Of a stretch of 64,000 nucleotides of DNA, positions 46,901 through 55,200 are shown in pieces. Origin of the DNA: Pleodorina starrii (taxonomy: Eukaryota > Chlorophyta > Chlorophyceae > Chlamydomonadales > Volvocaceae); contig BRXU01000006.1 of the NCBI GenBank assembly GCA_030267565.1, positions 360,001 through 424,000 on the forward strand, read 5' to 3'. The translations under genes were made by a program, and so were the position numbers. The notes beneath the pieces were generated by a model that was not told where the DNA came from, searched no databases, and worked only from the letters and a program-made list of their open reading frames with translations. How positions within the stretch are numbered: position 1 is the first letter of the stretch; each line of letters starts with the position of its first letter.

Positions 46901-48216
46901 TTGCTTCCTGCCCAAAGTGCCAGCGCAACAAACCCCTTAATCAGAAGCCGGGGGGTCTACTGCAACCTCTCCCGATCCCGCAGGGAGTGTGGGAAAGCGT
47001 ATCAATGGATCTGATTACACAGCTGCCAACCACGCAAGATGGGCACGACGCGATTGTAGTGTTTGTGGACCGGCTCAGCAAGATGACCCACTTTGCTGCC
47101 ACACACACATCCGTCACAGCAGAAGACTTGGCGCACCTGTTCGTGTCAACTGTCTTCAAGCAACACGGTTTACCCAAAAACATTGTTTCGGACCGTGATC
47201 CTCGGTTTACGAGCAAGTTTTGGACAGAAGTAACACGCCTACTTGGTACTCAACTTTACATGAGCACGGCGTTTCATCCACAAACCGATGGCCAGACGGA
47301 ACGGATGAACCGTCTCCTCGAGGAGACGCTACGGCACTACATTTCCCCGTTGCAAGACGACTGGGACAAACATCTACCGCTTGTTGAGTTTGCCATAAAC
47401 AGCTCCAAGCAGGTATCGATAGGCACAACTCCGTTCATGCTGAATGGTGGACGACAGCCACGCACCCCGGCTGATCTCCAATTGCCTACCAAAGTGCCGG
47501 CTGCCGCATCTTTTGAGTCCAACTTACGCGAACGACTCGCGAAGGCAAAGGCGTGCCTGCAAGCTGCGCAGGAACGACAAAAGACGTTCGCTGACCGCCG
47601 CCGGAAGGTGGTCGCGTTCGCCGAGGGTCAAGAAGTGTTGCTCCACACCAAGAACATTACGTTCAAAACCCCTGGAACGCGCAAGCTCATGCCGCGCTAC
47701 ATCGGGCCGTTTCGCATTCTGAAAATGGTTACCCCGGTAGCAGCGAAGCTAGACTTGCCTCCTGAGATGCGCGTACACCCAGTGTTTCACGTTTCGCTTT
47801 TGCGACACTACAAGTCGGACGGCAGAACACCCCCACCGCCAGCCTTCAATCTAGGCGGCGAAGACTATTGGGCGGTTGAGGCCATTGTGGATCACAAAGA
47901 CGTTCCTATCGGTCGCGGCAAGCACCGGCGGGAATACTTTGTCAAATGGCACGGCTTTCCAGCTACGGATAACAGCTGGGAGCCTGAAGCGAATCTTCGC
48001 GAGTCCGCACCCGTGGAACACGAGCTGGAGGCATATGAAACAACACTCCCAGAGGCGCAGCGCAAGGGAACGCGCCATGCGACCCTCTTGGACGAGTACA
48101 AAAGCTGCAGGAATGCACCTGCCCAGCCCCAACCCCAAACCCAAAAGCGGCACATTCCCGAACAAGAACAGCCGAACCAACCGCTTCGACGGTCCAAACG
48201 GCTGAAAAGAAGATAA
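43975..48216 (+). CDS. Ty3/gypsy chromovirus Pol polyprotein
   Basis: This is a single open frame of about 1,400 codons. Order: an N-terminal domain with WAHPPYTQI and a downstream TAAMFVAPQWP phrase (44296-44420); aspartic protease VDSGA (about 44653); reverse transcriptase with LCLDFRALNK (about 45500) and YLDD (about 45796); RNase H with DASVNGTGAVL and TTTDQE (about 46246-46360); integrase zinc finger H-H-C-C (about 46797-46923) and DDE residues in SMDLIT, SDRDPRF and DGQTERMN; a GPY/F-type segment (PRYIGPFRI); and a chromodomain (AIVDHK, EYFVKWHGF, SWEPEANL, about 47870-48010) that probably directs integration. No in-frame stop occurs. No ATG occurs near the start; it either reads through the TGA at 43972 or starts at an internal codon. 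It looks enzymatically intact. Confidence 0.92.
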   Translation, partial: GSGKREGRAAGSDEPKLAAVLARETSEDGVPQTVQAVADTSDLLPPPPQGEFSDRMFSLDEFRRIEGELEKKFTYDAAANNDGSNSLCNRFACPERSFFDQDVSGEIVWAHPPYTQIREWQQHYAKCKAKAPSSTAAMFVAPQWPHVEQFFRAAGYRLYKTYSPGSKLLSVPDAEGVRTELPESLWPIQLWWDPPTESAKLNVLRPGSSYTMTFDGYTEAKPVNILVDSGACCNGLAHGFIDQTTVKQLVLRVRSSRISSVRVASGETTRLLGEVRLRLRIGKHTERITLLVLKEGVPGVQIILSTDWLKLRQAKLDYSKDTLTISHNGANLTLTPQYAQHGAEGSNFGDPWLNVALPQLSESATNILSAKQAAKSIARGARSYLMIVRKEPTSNGAATLAAAVQSTPGSAPDDLAPDQDIQALIDEYKDVFEELQGLPPDRGIGHTIPLVPNAEPPAKRMYRLSPNEMQEVRKQVTDLLAKGFIEPSNSPFGAPILFVQKPNGELRLCLDFRALNKLTVKRRYPMPNITEIFDTLQGARVFSSLDLQQGYYQIRITDKDVEKTGFIAPGMGQFQFRVLCFGLTNAPATFQSVMNGIFAKHIGKFVLVYLDDILVFSKTPEEHVQHLRTVLQLLREHQFKAKLSKCEFNKPQLKFLGHIVSREGLKVDDSKIATVQNWPVPKDVRKLRKFLGLANYFRRFIQGYSGLASPLTALTSVKVPFIWSPKCQAAFDGIKFALSNAPVLALPQLDKPFEVWSDASVNGTGAVLMQNGHPVAYTSKKFTSAEYNYTTTDQECLGVIHALQEWRCYLEGSEFLLLTDHNPLVYLHEQRGAGLLSRRQARWMEYLQRFSGMKWEYRPGRTNVADPLSRVHEAVLSVLATALTGSDIGRLIREGYAGDSWFKKPKAARLQLKRKDGFWYHGNQIVVPNVPQLRTQILREYHDTPFSGHPGAHRTQDAIAKRFWWPGLHTDVQQYVASCPKCQRNKPLNQKPGGLLQPLPIPQGVWESVSMDLITQLPTTQDGHDAIVVFVDRLSKMTHFAATHTSVTAEDLAHLFVSTVFKQHGLPKNIVSDRDPRFTSKFWTEVTRLLGTQLYMSTAFHPQTDGQTERMNRLLEETLRHYISPLQDDWDKHLPLVEFAINSSKQVSIGTTPFMLNGGRQPRTPADLQLPTKVPAAASFESNLRERLAKAKACLQAAQERQKTFADRRRKVVAFAEGQEVLLHTKNITFKTPGTRKLMPRYIGPFRILKMVTPVAAKLDLPPEMRVHPVFHVSLLRHYKSDGRTPPPPAFNLGGEDYWAVEAIVDHKDVPIGRGKHRREYFVKWHGFPATDNSWEPEANLRESAPVEHELEAYETTLPEAQRKGTRHATLLDEYKSCRNAPAQPQPQTQKRHIPEQEQPNQPLRRSKRLKRR

Positions 48217-48249
48217 ATCCGTACTACGGAGCTCTCGGGACGCTCGCTT

Positions 48250-48263
48250 CAGAGGGGGGGGAA
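48250..48263 (+). other. Polypurine tract of the chromovirus
   Basis: CAGAGGGGGGGGAA abuts the 3' LTR-A and would prime plus-strand DNA synthesis. The same 14 bases precede the right LTR-B at 49046-49059. Confidence 0.85.
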
Positions 48264-48665
48264 TGTAAGACGGGGATTCCGGACTTAGCGCGACGCGCGG
48301 GTCCGACCCGTTGGTCACGTAACAACGTGAACCTTCAAAGTAACAGAATCAGACATATTAATAATAAATATTAATATAGTCCAAAGACTAGTGTGGTGTG
48401 TCACTAGTTGGAGGAGTTCTCAGAGAGAACACAGAAGATACTTGATCTGTCGTATCACGATACGGCACGCGGCTTGGCGAGGGCCGTGAAGTAGAAAAGC
48501 TCGTCGGGCTAGGGCATGGTGCCATTGCTTACACACTGCGGTCCAGGTTCAATACCTGGCTAGGCCCATACTTCCGTTTACATCTCACTCGCTTAAGGTA
48601 TAAAGATCCACGCTTCCGCACAGGTCTGCCACTCGGCAGACTAAGATAGAATCTCATTCATTACA
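48264..48665 (+). repeat. LTR-A, right copy (402 bp)
   Basis: This is a full-length LTR with TG...CA ends next to the polypurine tract. Instead of host DNA it is followed by GTGGTATCGAGACCA, a primer-site-like sequence, and then LTR-B. Confidence 0.92.
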
Positions 48666-48681
48666 GTGGTATCGAGACCAA

Positions 48682-49161
48682 TGTAACGCCGAGGTTACAG
48701 GTGCCGTATAATCGGCTAGCATAAAGCCTAAGAAAGGCGTCGCACAGCATCTCGAGTAGCCTTTGCTCCGCCCAAGCACTACATTGGTATCGAGACCAGT
48801 CCTGTCGTACAGTCTCTCAGAGGTCGTCAATTCGATCCCTGGTACTCGCGGAAAGGCTTCCACTCCAGAAAACCTTGCAAATTAAGGCTAGAGGCATGTA
48901 TGCCGCGGCATGACCTGACTTGGGAAGTTGTCCACCCCAATGCCGAAGACCTGGCTAAGACCCCAGGCATGCAAAGGTGGTGAAAGGCGGAGTGGACTGT
49001 GCACAGACACTGCGAGGACGCAGTGAGGACCGAGGACGTTCCCTTCAGAGGGGGGGGAATGTAACGCCGAGGTTACAGGTGCCGTATAATCGGCTAGCAT
49101 AAAGCCTAAGAAAGGCGTCGCACAGCATCTCGAGTAGCCTTTGCTCCGCCCAAGCACTACA
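48682..49161 (+). mobile_element. TRIM (miniature LTR element) with 102-bp LTR-B pair
   Basis: Two 102-bp direct repeats (48682-48783 and 49060-49161) start TGTAACGCC and end CACTACA. They flank a 276-bp non-coding interior. The interior begins with TTGGTATCGAGACCA (primer site) and ends with the polypurine tract CAGAGGGGGGGGAA, the same tract as the neighbouring chromovirus. There is no reading frame of note, so it must rely on another element's proteins. The right LTR end directly meets the target duplication. Confidence 0.85.
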
Positions 49162-49166
49162 CGAGC
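49162..49166 (+). repeat. Right target-site duplication CGAGC
   Basis: This is identical to 39642-39646 and directly follows the CACTACA end of LTR-B. Confidence 0.85.
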
Positions 49167-49596
49167 CGTCGTACATTGCCGTAAACTCTGAGTCCAGGAG
49201 GAGGTTCACTTGGACGTAGGCGTCCGTCAGGTCGTGCGTCAGGTTGAGGACCCAGTTGGGGTAGCCTTCCAGCCAGAATTTCCAGGTCATGGGCCAGGGC
49301 GCGCTGAGTACGACAGCGGAGGAGGAGTTGGAGGGCGCGCCGGTGGTGTTGTGGCGGAGGGGCACGGGGAAGGAGGCGGTGTGGGCGCCGTCGTGGATGA
49401 GTTGCAGGGAGTCGCTGCAAGTGGGAGGGGCTGGGGAGGAGGAGGAGGAGGGGGAGGGTGAGGGCACGACAAAGAAGGCGGTGGCGGTGGGAAGTACGGC
49501 GGAGCAACTGAGCAGCGCCGCCAGGAGATGAAGAAAAAGTGCTGCTGGCGCCGGACTGGAGGGCTTGGGGCCGATGGCGGCGCCGGCCGCGATCAT
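49162..49596 (-). pseudogene. Pherophorin-type matrix protein, 5' part (signal peptide and first module)
   Basis: ATG at 49596 opens a 145-codon frame that ends exactly at the retroelement boundary. Residues about 18-41 form a hydrophobic secretion signal (ALFLHLLAALLS). A Ser/Pro-rich stretch and the first module follow, starting TCSDSLQLIHDGAHTASF and ending LDSEFTAMYDGS. Beyond the insertion the frame continues at 39641. Left alone, transcripts would read into LTR-B and stop after about 38 foreign codons, giving a short secreted fragment. The promoter lies to the right of 49596. Confidence 0.82.
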
Positions 49597-52278
49597 TTTT
49601 TATTGGCGAGCCTACAGGGAGGGGCGGAAAGGATGGAGACGGTCCGGGGAGTCGCGATGGCAGTCAGGCAGTCAGGCAGGCAGGCAGGCAGACGGATCAG
49701 GTGTGGACAGAAAAGAGTGAATATGGGTGGGGCAACCACCGAAACATGTGGAATTCCGACCCGCGCCAACAACTCATAGCACGTGCTCCCAGAATGTCAA
49801 GGAGGCAATCAAATTGCATCTCAACAGAATGTAGCTGACAAGGAGCAGTATTACAACAACGTGATGGGCGGATGCGATTCCTCGGAACGATGTCGCGACA
49901 GCGACAAGAGAACTGGCGGAGTTGCAAACCACATACGGCTGAAGGAGACACCGCCGGTTTCGCCCTTCGAGAATTCGCCAGCGCTGTGGAGTTGCATACC
50001 TTGCGTATCACACACCTCGCCACGTACGTGCCTCAGTCGCTGCACCGCGACGTGTTATCGCAATGACAAAGGGTGCCTGGATGGAAGCTTCCACAGCGTC
50101 TGCATCGCAATGCCAGTATACAGTGCGCGGTGTGCTGCCATCGCCGAAAGGGGCCTTTGTCGAACGCAGCTGAACGCAGTCATGCACTTACCGCAAGTGC
50201 GCGGGTCGCCTTACACATCAAAGCTATGACTGAGACGAGTCCTCTGTGGTAGCCGTCCGCTTAGGTGCAAAAAGTGTAAATCACTGACGTATTACGAGAT
50301 TGCGAAAGGCCGAGGCAGCAGGTGACGAATGCTTGACAAGTCCAAATCTAGATATGTGTCGTTATACCAGTGATAATAATTAATTAATATTTCTTGAGAG
50401 AGTGTGTCGCTCATGTGTTAGAGATGATACGAAAGGCAGGCGGTGTAACTGCTGTCGCTCGCTCGTCCAGTGCCGACACGCTCCCCTGGGGGCCATTTTT
50501 CATCGCCAATAAGAAATAAAGAATAAATACGCTTAAAATAATATACGTGAACATACTCTAAATCAAACTTGGATCAAAGCAGCTGCGCGCCGTCCAGGTT
50601 CTCAGGGCCGACGTGCTCCGAAGTTTTTGACACAGGCCCAGACGAAAATATAAGAAGTGTATGATGCATGTGAAATGATAGGCCGCAACATGAACTGTCC
50701 TGGCTTTATGACCCGCCTCTATGCCCAACCTAGCCTTTGCTCGCGCGTGCGCACCGCCCTCGCACCGCTCCCACCCTTCGTAAGAATTTGAATATAGTCA
50801 CACTTCTCGGTCCGTGCCGCAGCCAGGCACAGAATTCGCGAACCCGCTTCAAGAGGTTGCCAGGCAGCAGCCTGCTCGTCACCTGCAACCCTAGAAAAAG
50901 TGGATGACCTGTGGATCGCCTGCTGTTGCTCGCGAAGTGTCTCAAGTGCCCTGGCAGGCCCTGGCGGGTCGTAACCTACCCAGACCTCCAATCAACAAGT
51001 CCGCCGCTCGACATGTCAGTCCTTAGGCCCCGAATTATAGCTTAGAGTCCCAGCCCCTGGTCGTTCGAGGCACTCGCTGTACACACCAACCACCCAGCTG
51101 ACCGCACGACGCAAGACGCCCATGGGAGAGGGGGGGGCAAAGGCCGAGAGCCACCAGGCTAGTTGCGGTAGCAGGACTTCGTCGCCAAGCTTCACGACAT
51201 CATTTACCCCCAATTTTGACTTCCGGCTCTCGCACTACTACGGATCAGCTGTGAATGAAGGCTGCGCGCGGTCGTCTCGTGCCGTATCGTGTCGTATCTC
51301 GGTTTTCATGGGCACGTACCCGAACGACGTCGGTAGCTGCCGCGCGGCTGATCTGATCTGATCTGGAGCTCCACCGCTGATCCACCGCTGACGCTGACAC
51401 ACCTTCCCTTTCACCTCACGATTGCGCACCTTCCCTCATCTCGACTACGTTCTTTTTGTTGGGAACGGCAGCAGCTATACCGTATGTGTCGAGTGCAGCG
51501 GCTGGGGTGTATGCGGCTGGGGTGCGCACATTTCGACTGCCACTGCAACAAGCACAGCCGTTGTCGGTTGGTCGTTCATCGTTTGGTCGCGCTCAGCACG
51601 GTCAGCACGGTGATGTTACAGCTGCCGCCGCTGAGAGGGGTGCGCTGTGCTGCCTTTGACCCCCCTTCCCTGCCCTTCATCGTTCTGAGAGCTGCCATCG
51701 TGAGATAAGCGCTGCCACAGTTAAGAAGTGGGCCCAAACAACAAACTGTTAAGAGTTTACTGAGACCTCCTCTCAACAGAACGAATCGAAACGAATCGAA
51801 TCGAAGTGAAGCTGCTGCTGCTGCTGCCGCTGCCGCCGACGAAACCGCTGTTGGACCGCTGCAGCCCACCAACCAACCAGCAGCCCACCAACCAACCTAA
51901 GAATCAACCAACCAACCAACCAGCAGCCGTACATCGCATCTTAGCCCATGCATCTCAGCCACCCACCCAGCACTTCACCAAGACAGGGTCCGCCAGCAGA
52001 GCGCAATCGATCATTCCTGGCGCCACTGATTCACCTGTAGGACCTCCGAAACCACTGTTTCTGAGCACTGCCCAATTCCTGAGCAGTAACCACTTCCATC
52101 TGTCATCCTCCGTCTGACTGTCTGGGAACGTGGAAAGTATTCAAAGCGTCGGCGGCTCCTGCCCTTCGCCGTCGTGTCATCCCCTCTCCCCCCTCCCCCG
52201 CCCTTGTCCCATCTCTCAGTGCGCCCTCTCCGTCGCCCTCTCCGTCTTCCCCGCCTCCGTCACCGTCACCGGGGGTCG
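49597..52278. other. Mostly non-coding region between pherophorin start and SMP/C2 stop
   Basis: This holds a CAGGCAGG repeat run near 49666-49690, an AT-rich stretch around 50340-50560, a GATCTGATCTGATCTG run at about 51349-51365 (also near 32946-32974), and a CAACCAAC run at 51878-51927. TTACA at about 51616-51620 would be a minus-strand TGTAA for the SMP/C2 gene. One doubtful coding relic is listed separately. Confidence 0.55.
50719..51213 (-). pseudogene. Possible decayed gene of unknown family
   Basis: On the minus strand, 51070-51213 reads LGDEVLLPQLAWWLSAFAPP and VLRRAVSWVVGVYSECLE. After a plausible acceptor (TTTTTCTAGGGTTGCAG, about 50884) a second stretch reads VTSRLLPGNLLKRVREFCAWL. 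Both look more protein-like than neighbouring shadows, but no donor joins them cleanly and the family is unknown. It may be chance or a relic. Confidence 0.2.
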
Positions 52279-55200
52279 TTATGGCGGCGGCGGCGGCGAC
52301 GACGGCGACGGCGACGGCTGCAGCGGCATCCAGTCCAGATCCAGATCCACCTCCGCCGCCCCCGCCGGTGTACGGCTGCCTGCGGGCTGCAGCAGCCAGC
52401 GCCTCCTCAGCCTCCCCGCCGCCGCCACCGCCATCAGCGGCACTCGGAGCTGACCCAGCAGCACATCGGACAGCGGCTGCAGCGGCCGGAGGAGGGGGAG
52501 GGACGGGTAGGGTAGGGGCAGGGCAGAGATGGGTCAGGGGCAGGGCAGGGGTTGGATGGGGCAGGAAAGGACAGGACAGGACACGAGGGCAGGGTAGGCA
52601 GCCAGGCAGGCACGAGCGAGAGTGAGATACAGGGCGCGGTGGGGTTGTTTGGTCACCAGCGAGCGCGTGTGCGCCTGGATGGATGGGGCAGGCAGGCAGC
52701 CAGCCAGCCAGGCAGGTAGGCAGGCAGGCAGCGAGCGGAGCGGCCCATCCGTGGGTAACCCCACCCCCACCCCCCACCCCCCAACCCCCCCACCCCCTCA
52801 CCCGGCTCTCCAGCCTCATCGCCCTGCCTGCTCCCTCCCATCCACTCGTCTTGTCCCAGGCCCTCAGCTGCAGCTCCCCGCCCGCCTCCGCCCCGCTCAG
52901 CTCCAGGGATTGCTCCCCCCAGCCCGCCACGGATCCGGCGTTGAAGCGGGGGGAGGTACGGCGGACGCACTGCACCCGGCCGGATGGGTCCTGCAGGACG
53001 TCAAGACGTCGGGGAAGGGGGGCTGGTCGGGGGGGTCTCTGGAGGGTGATATGCTCCATTATATAACATCGGCGACACTGCGGACGCTGTTGACTCCCCG
53101 GTCGGGGGGGGGGGGTATGTTGGAATTGTTGTGTGGTTTCGCGAAAAACGTTGAAATGTAACTTGGGGGTGAAATGTGTTTAGGGTACCACTACCGTAGG
53201 TGCGCCTGATCGTCGCGAAGGCCTAAAATTGACAATTATTTTCAAAGTCGCGATGCCCTGGAAGAAATTGGGCGCATCCTGGCCCACGGGGTCTTTGGCA
53301 TGGCGAAAACACCCTGGACACGGTCAAATGGAGGCAATCCTGCAACTGTAGCCATCGGACTTCCTCTGTCAGTGTTGAATTCCCTCCCGGAAGGCGGTTT
53401 GGGGTGAGGGGAGGGCGTGTGGGTACGCTCGGCTGCCCCCCACATGACCCAGGAATTATTTTTCAGACTCGCGAACCCCTAGACAGAAATATTTAAATCT
53501 GCGCGACTTTGCAAGATTTTCCAAATAATTATTTACGCGATCGCGACGATATCGTGAAGGTACGGTAGGCGTTAATACTCACAGCTCCCTCCCTTCGCTC
53601 CCCTCTCACGCCCCGCCCCTCCCCCCTGTCCTCCCTGCCCTCCCTGCCCTCCCTGCCCCCATTGCCCCCCCACTCCCGGCCCCCTGCCCCCCGCCCTCCC
53701 CCCTTCTCCCACCATCATCTGAAGCTCCACAAATAGGTCCAACCCCCGGGTCGCCCCCGTGTTGCTGCCGCCGGTCAGCAGCCGCAGTCGCAACACCCGA
53801 ACCGTCAGAATAGCCTGGCAGTAGCAGGTGGCAGCAGCAGCAGCAGCCAACAGCGGCAACAACAACAACAGCGGCAGTGGCAGCGGCAGCAGTAGCGCGG
53901 GAGGTAACCGGACAGGCGCTGGGAGGTAACCGGACAGCAGCAACGCAGAGCGGGAGAGGGAGGAATGGGGAGACCCCACACAGTGTGGAGCAGGTGGGCA
54001 GATCAGATCATGTGGCCAGATCAGGGCATGTGGGCACCGGAGCGCGAAAAAAGGACAGCTGAGGCACGGGCGCGTAGGCGGGTAGGATGGAGGGGAGTTC
54101 GGGTGGGACGACAGGCACGGTCGGAGAGTTGGGGTGGGGGGTGAGGTGGGTAGGAGGGGCAGCACTTATGAGGGCACTTGAGATATTCACACACACGCAC
54201 ACGCATGCATACACATACGCACTGCCCGCCTCTCACCTTCTCATCCGCGGCGACCGACCGACGCACCGAGCGGGCGGGGCCACCTGGCCACAGCGCCCCC
54301 ACCTCCACTCGCACAGGCATTCCACCACCACCACCACCACCGCCACCACCACCGGCCTCCTCAGAGCGCACCGCCGCAGCGGCGACGTCACCCGCCTGCT
54401 CCGCCGCGCTGCCGCCGCCTCCCAGGGCCCCCGCCGCTGCGCCCTTGGCGACAGCGACCCGCGGGTCGGGCAGCCCAACCACCACAGCGCTGACGGCGGC
54501 GGCGGCGCCGCTGGGCTCCTCCCTCCGCCGCTGCTGCTGCTGCAGCTGCTGCTGCTGTTGGCCCGCCGCTGCCAGGTCGGCTGCCTCCGTCGACGGGCGG
54601 GCGCCTGGCTGTTGGGGCCGCCTCAGGTGGATGTACGACACCTCCAGGAGCAGACGACCCGCGCCGGCCTGCGGGGAGGAGGGGGAGGGGGAGGGTGGGT
54701 GTGTGGGTGCTGAGGGTGTTGAGTACCCCTCCCGTCGACAGAGCCCCCCCAGAGCCCCCTCAGCACCACTCGTGTTCTGAAGGTTGCCGCCCCCTCAACC
54801 CTCACCCCTCACCTCTCACCCGACTCATCCGACCCAGCTGCCCCAGCTGCCCCAGCTGCCCCAGCTGCCCCAGCTGCTCATTCATTGACTCGAGAGCTCG
54901 ACCCGTTCTGCTTTAAGAGAATGGCCCAGCCGGATTCTTGCCCCCCTCCCCCCTTCCCACGTAACGCACACACAAAACCCAAAGTCCCCCCTTTCCCCTC
55001 CTCACTCCCCACCTGCTCGTCCCCCAAATGCAGCGCATCGCCGTACAGCTCCTCCTCCGACTCCTCCTCCTCGCCGTACACACCGACCGTCTCGACGCCA
55101 CCGCCGGCAGCCACGCCGCCGCCGCCGCCGCCGCCGTCGCCCGCGGCGTCCGCGCTGTACGACTTCTTCCGGCCGGCGGCGCCGTACCGCTTCGCAATAC

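Larger units (their letters stand above)
39647..49161 (+). mobile_element. Composite Ty3/gypsy chromovirus plus TRIM insertion (9.5 kb)
   Basis: From left to right the element contains: LTR-A (39647-40047), primer site and 5' gag in plus orientation, an inverted second copy of gag and LTR-A (41451-43470), the 3' part of gag, pol, polypurine tract, LTR-A (48264-48665), a primer-site-like spacer, then a 480-bp TRIM with its own LTR-B pair. Both outer ends are LTR termini (TG...CA) and are flanked by the same 5-bp duplication, so the composite behaves as one insertion. It interrupts a pherophorin exon. LTR copies differ by very few bases, so it is young. The gag gene is rearranged, so this copy cannot express an intact Gag from one transcript. 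Confidence 0.85.

Noticed and set aside
48784..48850. Possible tRNA gene at the start of the TRIM interior
   Set aside because: An AATTCGATCCC box is present, but the T-stem does not pair; it is better explained as primer-site and leader sequence.
51349..51365. GATCTGATCTG repeats here and near 32946 as a possible regulatory array
   Set aside because: These are short simple repeats without further shared flanks.
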